Source of the DNA: Cyclobacteriaceae bacterium
GTDB lineage: Bacteria; Bacteroidota; Bacteroidia; Cytophagales; Cyclobacteriaceae
Assembly: GCA_025455445.1 (NCBI GenBank)
Contig: JALOMN010000070.1
Coordinates: 1-9,471 of the forward strand
Length of the DNA stretch: 9,471 nt
Reading direction: 5' to 3'
The position numbers and the translations under genes are program-made. Below, one piece after another: positions 5,745 through 9,471 of this stretch; position 1 is the first letter of the stretch; every line of letters begins with the position of its first letter. A model generated the notes under the pieces. That model worked only from the letters and a program-made list of their open reading frames with translations, was not told where the DNA came from and did no database searches.

Positions 5745-5818
5745 CTCTCCCTCTTGGACTTGAACCAAGGACCCTCTGATTAACAGTCAGATGCTCTAAC
5801 CAGCTGAGCTAAGGGAGA
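5745..5818 (-). tRNA. tRNA-Asn (anticodon GTT)
   Basis: On the minus strand, 74 nt fold into a full cloverleaf. The acceptor stem TCTCCCT/AGGGAGA has all seven pairs. The D stem is GCTC/GAGC with loop AGCTGGTTA. The anticodon stem TCTGA/TCAGA encloses loop CTGTTAA with anticodon GTT. The variable loop is GGGTC, and the T arm CTTGG/CCAAG has loop TTCAAGT. The discriminator base is G. The 3' CCA is not encoded and must be added after transcription. It is followed by a strong terminator. Confidence 0.96.
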
Positions 5819-5855
5819 AAATCATTCTGCCGGATTTTCTCAACAAGTTTTATCG

Positions 5856-5895
5856 CCTGCTGAGCCCTGCCTGCCGGCAGGCAGGTAAGGGAGAA
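5856..5895 (-). repeat. Fragment of the tRNA-Asn 5' end interrupted by a palindrome
   Basis: Plus-strand GCTGAGC (5859-5865) and TAAGGGAGAA (5886-5895) are identical to the contiguous bases 5803-5819 in and beside the tRNA gene, which on the minus strand are the acceptor 5' strand and start of the D arm. Adding the two C bases before them gives 19 matches in 20. The only difference in layout is a 20-bp palindrome placed between the two parts. It lies upstream of the tRNA on the minus strand and is best read as the remnant of a duplicated tRNA gene. Confidence 0.65.
5866..5885. repeat. Perfect 20-bp GC-rich palindrome
   Basis: CCTGCCTGCCGGCAGGCAGG equals its own reverse complement. It is far richer in G+C than its surroundings and lies exactly between two parts of the duplicated tRNA fragment, so it looks inserted. 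Short GC-rich palindromes of this kind occur as dispersed units in some genomes; I see only this one copy here. Confidence 0.85.
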
Positions 5896-5973
5896 TTTGG
5901 GAGTGCAATAATACACGATCGCCCCTCAATTATCCAAATTGATGCAAAAAAAATCTATTTCTATACGAAAACC

Positions 5974-6004
5974 CTTGATCCTTTCATTTCGTTCATTAAC
6001 TTTG
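5974..6004 (+). promoter_or_regulatory. Bacteroidota-type promoter of the creD operon
   Basis: CTTG (5974-5977), 19 bases, then TAACTTTG (5997-6004), a full match to the TAnnTTTG -7 box. The spacing fits the housekeeping sigma of Bacteroidota. Transcription would begin near 6011, leaving a leader of about 12 nt before ATG 6023. The -7 box overlaps the operator-like element at 5998-6021. Confidence 0.65.
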
Positions 6005-6021
6005 AAACACAAAGTACTTTT
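5998..6021. promoter_or_regulatory. Operator-like element 1, creD operon
   Basis: Three half-sites in order: ACTTT (5999-6003), seven bases, AAAGT (6011-6015), ACTTT (6016-6020). The last two make the perfect palindrome AAAGTACTTT. The element overlaps the -7 box and the expected transcription start, so a bound protein should block the promoter. A second copy at 6960-6983 matches it at 22 of 24 bases. The winged-helix protein encoded in the same operon is the natural candidate to bind. Confidence 0.6.
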
Positions 6022-6022
6022 T

Positions 6023-6646
6023 ATGAAGCCAAATACCGCCTACGAAGAAGACATTCAATCCATCCGCTCATTGATGGAACGTTCCGTCAAATTTTTATCG
6101 CTCAGTGGGTTATCGGGTGTGCTGGCAGGAGTGTATGCCTTACTGGGCGCATCACTGGCCTACACTATTATCTATCAACCGGCAACGCCATTTGATTATC
6201 ATGACCAGGGCATCAAAGAAATAACAATCACCTATCGATTAATTTTAATCGCGGTAGGTGTGTTGGTAGCTTCACTCGCTACAGGTTATGCAATGGCGCT
6301 GCGCAAATCGAAGAAGCTGGGTACAAAAATCTGGGATACCACCAGCAAACGCTTATTAATAAACCTGTCTGTTCCCTTGCTTTCTGGTGGCATTTTCATT
6401 CTTATTTTATTGATGCAGGGTTACTATCTCATCGCAGTGCCAGCCTCACTTATTTTTTACGGACTGGCATTGATTAATGCAAGTGCCAATCTATTTGATG
6501 AAGTGCGTTACCTGGGTTATACTGAAATTATACTGGGTTTAATTTCAGCCGTGTTCATGGGTTACGGATTGTATTTCTGGACCTTCGGTTTTGGCGTGTT
6601 GCACATCGTGTATGGATTGGTGATGTATAAGAAATATGACCAATGA
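6023..6646 (+). CDS. Polytopic inner-membrane protein of the creD operon
   Basis: A 207-residue protein from ATG 6023. The upstream in-frame extension to 5939 overlaps the promoter and is rejected. A short cytoplasmic N-terminus (about 1-26) carries IRSLMERSVKFLSLSGLSGV, which I associate with small Bacteroidota membrane proteins of unknown function. About six membrane segments follow: roughly 27-52, 72-93, 111-133, 136-154, 166-184 and 186-203, with a basic loop RKSKKLGTK (94-102). No catalytic motif is visible. Its stop overlaps the start of the regulator gene by four bases (ATGA), so translation is coupled, and creD follows. The context suggests a partner of the regulator or CreD in envelope homeostasis; that is inference. 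Confidence 0.8.
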   Translation: MKPNTAYEEDIQSIRSLMERSVKFLSLSGLSGVLAGVYALLGASLAYTIIYQPATPFDYHDQGIKEITITYRLILIAVGVLVASLATGYAMALRKSKKLGTKIWDTTSKRLLINLSVPLLSGGIFILILLMQGYYLIAVPASLIFYGLALINASANLFDEVRYLGYTEIILGLISAVFMGYGLYFWTFGFGVLHIVYGLVMYKKYDQ

Positions 6647-6945
6647 AAAATCCATTCGAGAATCTTGATAAAATACTGGAGCATCGGCTGCGCCTGCAGA
6701 TAGTTTCTGTATTGTCAGCGAATGAATCATATGACTTTAACGCGTTGAAAGAATTACTGGCTGCTACCGATGGCAACCTAGCCACGCATTTGAAAGCACT
6801 GGAACGCGAAAAATATATTTCGGTGAACAAATCATTTGTGGATCGGAAACCAAACACTCGCTATAAAGTAACTGAGCGCGGAAGAAACGCATTCAAAAAA
6901 CACCTTGACGCAATGGAGGAATTAATCAAACAACAACGAAAATAA
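6643..6945 (+). CDS. Winged-helix transcriptional regulator (HTH_34-like)
   Basis: A complete 100-residue one-domain protein. An N-terminal helix (ENLDKILEHRLRLQIVSVLS, 6-25) resembles small ArsR/MarR-like dimeric regulators. The helix-turn-helix follows (about 31-56: DFNALKELLAATDGNLATHLKALERE), then the wing (about 59-78, with VDRKPNTRYKVTERG) and a C-terminal dimerisation helix. There is no sensor domain and no cysteine, so it does not sense metal or redox state through thiols; the signal may be a small molecule or a partner such as the adjacent membrane protein. It overlaps the upstream gene by ATGA and lies 50 bp before creD. It differs from the E. coli arrangement, in which the CreBC two-component system controls creD. 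It probably binds the two ACTTT/AAAGT elements at 5998-6021 and 6960-6983. Confidence 0.88.
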   Translation: MKNPFENLDKILEHRLRLQIVSVLSANESYDFNALKELLAATDGNLATHLKALEREKYISVNKSFVDRKPNTRYKVTERGRNAFKKHLDAMEELIKQQRK

Positions 6946-6959
6946 TTTTTTTACCCTTA

Positions 6960-6983
6960 AACTTTTAAATACAAAGTACTTTT
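6960..6983. promoter_or_regulatory. Operator-like element 2, directly before creD
   Basis: ACTTT (6961-6965), seven bases, AAAGT (6973-6977), ACTTT (6978-6982): the same order and spacing as element 1, with 22 of 24 bases identical. One of the two differences, plus the base just before the element, changes the -7 box of copy 1 (TAACTTTG) to AAACTTTT here. No -33 TTG is visible. It is therefore more likely an operator without a strong promoter, 13 bp before the creD start. Confidence 0.55.
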
Positions 6984-6995
6984 AAATATTCAACT

Positions 6996-8426
6996 ATGGA
7001 AACAAACACAACCCCCAACCTCATTGAGCGATTTAATCAATGGCTCACTGAATCAATTATCATTAAACTTTTATCAATCGGTTTTCTGCTTCTTATCTTA
7101 ATGATACCCGCATCGTGGATAGAAGATCTGATTAATGAGCGCCAGACCCGTGCAGATGAAGTAGTCAGCGAGGTTTCCGACAAGTGGTCGGGAAGCCAAA
7201 CCATTTCCGGGCCTGTGCTGGTGATTCCCTTCACTAAAACGGAAATAATAAAGAGATGGGAGGCCGGCAGACAAATAGAAGAAGCGATAGAAACAGTTCA
7301 TAAAGCCTTTTTCCTTCCGGATGATTTTAAAGTAAAAGGAAACGTGAAGCCGCAACTTTTGCACCGGGGTATTTTTGATGTAGCCGTGTATACGTCTGAT
7401 ATTGCGATGGATGCTGTATTTGTAACGCCTGATTTTTCTGCGTGGAATATTCCGGATGAGCAGGTGCATTGGCAAGAGGCTGTGATTGTAAACAGCATTT
7501 CTGATCTTCGAGGCATTGACGCTAACCCCATCATTGAATTTGGCGATAAAAAAATTACGGCAGAGCCTTCCAGTACTATCGGTATCAACATAAATCAGCA
7601 AGTTGCAATCAGTGCTGCTTCAAATATTGCGGAGGATGGTAAAAGTATATTTGTGACCAGTGGAATTGTGATGCCCCTTGGTTTGAAAACCCGCAATGAT
7701 TTTACCGGTCAGTTTAAATTACAACTAAGTCTTAAAGGGAGTGAAAGCTTGTACTTCGTTCCTGTAGGCAAATCCACACAAGTAGATTTATCAGGTATTT
7801 GGTCTTCACCCAGCTTTGAAGGTAAATTATTACCGGACGATCGCACCATCGATGAGAAAGGTTTTACAGCTACCTGGAATGTGCTTTCATTCAATCGCCC
7901 CTTCTCACAGAAGTGGTTAGACAATGATCAGTCCTTAGGTGGTTCAGAATTTGGAGTGAGATTATTAATTCCGGCTGACCAATATCAAAAGAGCACACGC
8001 ACTGCGAAGTACCATGCGCTGATAATTATTCTTGCATTTACAGCCTTGTTTCTGGTAGAAATAACAAGCAAGATTAAAATTCACCCTTTTCAATACATAT
8101 TAATCGGAGTGGCTTTGATTATTTATTATACGATGCTGCTTTCTTTGTCAGAACATGTAGGCTATAATGTAGCGTATGCGATTGCATCTGTTGCCACCAC
8201 GGTGCTGGTAAGTTTTTATGCATCAACGTTTCTGCGAAGCCGGCAATTTGTGTGGTTGTTTACCGGCCTGATGAGTTGTTTTTATATTTTCATTTTTGTG
8301 ATCATCCAGGCGCAGGATTATTCGTTACTCATTGGCAGTATCGGGTTATTCCTGGTCATCAGTTTGCTGATGTATTTCTCCCGGAATATCAAATGGTATA
8401 ATGAAACTGAAAGTATTTCACGCTAA
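6996..8426 (+). CDS. creD: CreD family inner-membrane protein
   Basis: A 476-residue protein, close to the E. coli CreD length of about 450. A cytoplasmic N-terminus precedes one membrane helix (about 21-42). A large periplasmic domain follows (about 43-338), opening with the family signature SGPVLVIPFT (71-80), and then about five C-terminal helices (341-356, 365-383, 391-412, 418-437, 443-461). Conserved blocks are RPFSQKWLDNDQSLGGSEFGV, HPFQYILIGVALIIYYTMLL and SLSEHVGYNVAYAIA. CreD is linked in enterics to colicin tolerance, envelope integrity and beta-lactam response; its molecular activity is unknown. It is the last gene of the membrane protein-regulator-creD unit and carries its own operator-like element in the 50-bp gap before it. 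No cre-tag motif (TTCAC repeat) is seen. A hairpin terminator follows within 8 bp. Confidence 0.94.
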   Translation: METNTTPNLIERFNQWLTESIIIKLLSIGFLLLILMIPASWIEDLINERQTRADEVVSEVSDKWSGSQTISGPVLVIPFTKTEIIKRWEAGRQIEEAIETVHKAFFLPDDFKVKGNVKPQLLHRGIFDVAVYTSDIAMDAVFVTPDFSAWNIPDEQVHWQEAVIVNSISDLRGIDANPIIEFGDKKITAEPSSTIGININQQVAISAASNIAEDGKSIFVTSGIVMPLGLKTRNDFTGQFKLQLSLKGSESLYFVPVGKSTQVDLSGIWSSPSFEGKLLPDDRTIDEKGFTATWNVLSFNRPFSQKWLDNDQSLGGSEFGVRLLIPADQYQKSTRTAKYHALIIILAFTALFLVEITSKIKIHPFQYILIGVALIIYYTMLLSLSEHVGYNVAYAIASVATTVLVSFYASTFLRSRQFVWLFTGLMSCFYIFIFVIIQAQDYSLLIGSIGLFLVISLLMYFSRNIKWYNETESISR

Positions 8427-8433
8427 ACTTTTT

Positions 8434-8470
8434 AACAAGACAACCCTATTAAAACAAGGGTTGTCTTGTT
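8434..8470 (+). terminator. Intrinsic terminator after creD
   Basis: AACAAGACAACCCT (8434-8447) pairs perfectly over 14 bp with AGGGTTGTCTTGTT (8457-8470), loop of 9 nt, followed by TTATTT. The U-rich tail is on the plus strand, so it serves creD. The stop codon of the convergent HD gene (8449-8451) lies in its loop, and one stem arm encodes that protein's last residues. Confidence 0.9.
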
Positions 8471-9042
8471 TTATTTAAGGTTTGAGAGAGTACATTCTTG
8501 CATTTTACTTTCAGGATATCTAAATCTAAAATGGGAACATACATTTCCTTCGCTTCTTCATCCCAACTGCGCATTTGTATGCTCAACTTAAACAGCGGAT
8601 CTTTTTGAAAAGCTGATGCTTCTTCTTTACTCATTACACCTCCCTGATATGCTAGCGTATTTTTACTGGCCACAGATAAATTTTCATAATACTCAGGATA
8701 TTTATACGTGAGATAGCGTTTGGCCTGCACGTGATTTTCTACAAGGTGTGCGATACGTTCAGGAAAACCTTTACTTCTCAGAAAATCTGCACCCACCTTC
8801 TCATGCCTTTTCACACCAAAGCCATTCATGTTTTCTGCGGGATTGGCCTGCACGCAAATGTGGCCTATGTCGTGAAAGAATGCAGCCAGAATTACTTCAT
8901 CATCATATCCTTCTTCCATAGCCAGTTGCGCTGCCTGCGACATGTGCTCTATTTGTGATACCGGTTCGCCAATGTAATCTACATGGCCAAACCGATAATA
9001 TAAGTTGAATATTTCTTCAATGATTTCATTTATCTTATCCAT
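8449..9042 (-). CDS. PhnZ-like HD-domain diiron oxygenase
   Basis: A 197-residue protein from ATG 9042; a TTG two codons earlier (9048) is less likely. The HD fold carries H33, H57-D58, H61, H80, H104 and D161 (in MRSWDEEAK). These match the six iron ligands I recall for PhnZ (H34, H58, D59, H80, H104, D161) almost number for number. The substrate-gating pair Tyr24/Glu27 of PhnZ is present as Y23 and E26 (DYIGEP), and Lys108 is at K108. PhnZ oxidatively cleaves the C-P bond of 2-amino-1-hydroxyethylphosphonate to glycine and phosphate, and related enzymes act on similar hydroxyphosphonates. Here the activity is inferred; a plain HD phosphohydrolase is less likely given these residues. There is no signal peptide, so it is cytosolic. 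It is divergent from a PhnX-like HAD gene (9200). Its 3' end runs into the creD terminator. No PhnY-type hydroxylase is in the window. Confidence 0.82.
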   Translation of the reverse strand: MDKINEIIEEIFNLYYRFGHVDYIGEPVSQIEHMSQAAQLAMEEGYDDEVILAAFFHDIGHICVQANPAENMNGFGVKRHEKVGADFLRSKGFPERIAHLVENHVQAKRYLTYKYPEYYENLSVASKNTLAYQGGVMSKEEASAFQKDPLFKLSIQMRSWDEEAKEMYVPILDLDILKVKCKNVLSQTLNKTRQPLF

Positions 9043-9110
9043 GCACAATCCACAGTTATAGTTATTACAAACTAACTCTTATTTAAAAAGGTTATTCCAT
9101 TGATTCGTAT

Positions 9111-9167
9111 TAAGTTTCTGTAAATAAGTTTTGTAAATCTTAAACTTATCATCATCTGCTAAGTTTG
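9111..9167. promoter_or_regulatory. Cluster of TAAGTTT heptamers in a divergent control region
   Basis: TAAGTTT occurs at 9111-9117, 9125-9131 and 9160-9166, and inverted (AAACTTA) at 9142-9148. The first two lie in a near-perfect tandem repeat (TAAGTTTCTGTAAA, then TAAGTTTTGTAAA). The last is also a full TAnnTTTG -7 box (9160-9167) for the plus-strand gene, 32 bp before its ATG. The nearest upstream TTG is spaced too far (26 bp), so a weak or activated promoter is plausible. For the minus-strand gene only a near-match -7 box (9075 down to 9068) is seen. Confidence 0.45.
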
Positions 9168-9199
9168 AAATAATGCATTAGGAGCAGCATTTTCGCAAA

Positions 9200-9471
9200 A
9201 TGAATAAACCTGAGCTGATTGTATTTGATTTAGCTGGTACCACAGTTAATGATAATAAAGACGTACACCGTGTATTACAACGCGTATTTAAAAAGATTCA
9301 TATTCGTATCACCATCGAAGAAGCAAACCAGGTAATGGGTATTCCTAAGCCCACTGCCATACGAATTTTGCTCGAAAAACATAATTATCCCTATATAAGT
9401 AATTTATTAATCCATGAAATGCACCATCATTTCATGGAAAAGATGATTGAGTTTTATTTGAAACATGCCAG
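9200..9471 (+). CDS. PhnX-like HAD hydrolase, 3' end outside window
   Basis: The frame is open from ATG 9200 to the window end, 90 residues of an expected 220-240. The HAD motif I is VFDLAGTTV with nucleophile D10. The form DxAGT instead of DxDx(T/V) marks the phosphonatase (PhnX) and phosphonatase-like branch. In the cap domain, MGIPKPTAIRILL places K50 in the MGxxK context of the PhnX Schiff-base lysine (Lys53 in the Bacillus enzyme). That would allow attack on a phosphonoacetaldehyde-type substrate, but phosphonatase-like relatives of unknown substrate share much of this. Motifs II to IV are out of view. An upstream in-frame TAG fixes the start region, and GGAG (9181-9184) may be a distant ribosome-binding site. 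The divergent PhnZ-like gene supports a phosphonate role. The family is confident; the substrate is not. Confidence 0.82.
   Translation, partial: MNKPELIVFDLAGTTVNDNKDVHRVLQRVFKKIHIRITIEEANQVMGIPKPTAIRILLEKHNYPYISNLLIHEMHHHFMEKMIEFYLKHA

Noticed and set aside
5803..5895. Integrative-element attachment site at the tRNA
   Set aside because: The repeated piece is the tRNA 5' end rather than the usual 3' end, the copies are only about 60 bp apart, and no integrase is seen.
5939..6022. Upstream extension of the creD-operon membrane protein
   Set aside because: It overlaps a full promoter and operator-like element, and the family-like N-terminus starts at 6023.
6555..6857. Open frame antisense to the regulator and the end of the membrane protein gene
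   Set aside because: Both sense genes have clear family features and translational coupling; the antisense frame has none.
7098..7601. Long open frame antisense to creD
   Set aside because: It is the shadow of a strongly supported CreD coding region.

Overview
The window looks like a chromosomal segment of a Bacteroidota bacterium, probably Cytophagales-like, although the order is an inference. The supporting signs are AT-rich coding sequence, near absence of Shine-Dalgarno sites, a promoter of the Bacteroidota type (TTG then TAnnTTTG), and gene types common there: a DM13 lipoprotein, a secreted beta-barrel protein, a small winged-helix regulator next to creD, and an AsmA-like protein with DUF748-like character. 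There is no phage, IS element or CRISPR array.

Layout. (1) 1-1476 is the 3' part of a large AsmA-like envelope gene (+). It converges on two small unrecognised genes (-) at 1523-2244. The upstream one of these is broken by an exact 19-bp tandem duplication. (2) 2245-2728 is a non-coding stretch with the first copy of a structured intergenic repeat. (3) 2729-4611 (-) is a probable operon: Crp/Fnr-type regulator, then secreted barrel-like protein, then DM13 lipoprotein. (4) 4612-5744 has a secreted protein gene (+) with a BamE-like C-terminus, bracketed by two more direct copies of the repeat. (5) 5745-5818 is tRNA-Asn(GTT) on the minus strand with a good terminator. Next to it is a duplicated fragment of the tRNA 5' end interrupted by a perfect 20-bp palindrome. 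(6) 6023-8426 (+) is a polytopic membrane protein, a winged-helix regulator (ATGA overlap) and creD. Nearly identical 24-nt operator-like elements precede the first and third genes. (7) 8449-9042 (-) is an HD-domain protein that keeps every metal ligand and substrate-gating residue I recall for the diiron oxygenase PhnZ. It is divergent from the start of a PhnX-like HAD hydrolase (9200 to the window end, +), which suggests an organophosphonate catabolism module continuing past the window.

How the genes may work together. The membrane protein, regulator and creD look like one envelope-stress unit under its own regulator. The Crp homologue probably controls itself and the two envelope genes behind it. 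The HD/HAD pair probably shares a control region holding four copies of a TAAGTTT heptamer. The most unusual non-coding features are the three-copy repeat with covarying and mutually exclusive hairpins, the palindrome-interrupted tRNA remnant, and the paired creD-operon operators. All functional statements rest on motif recognition by eye, with no database search.
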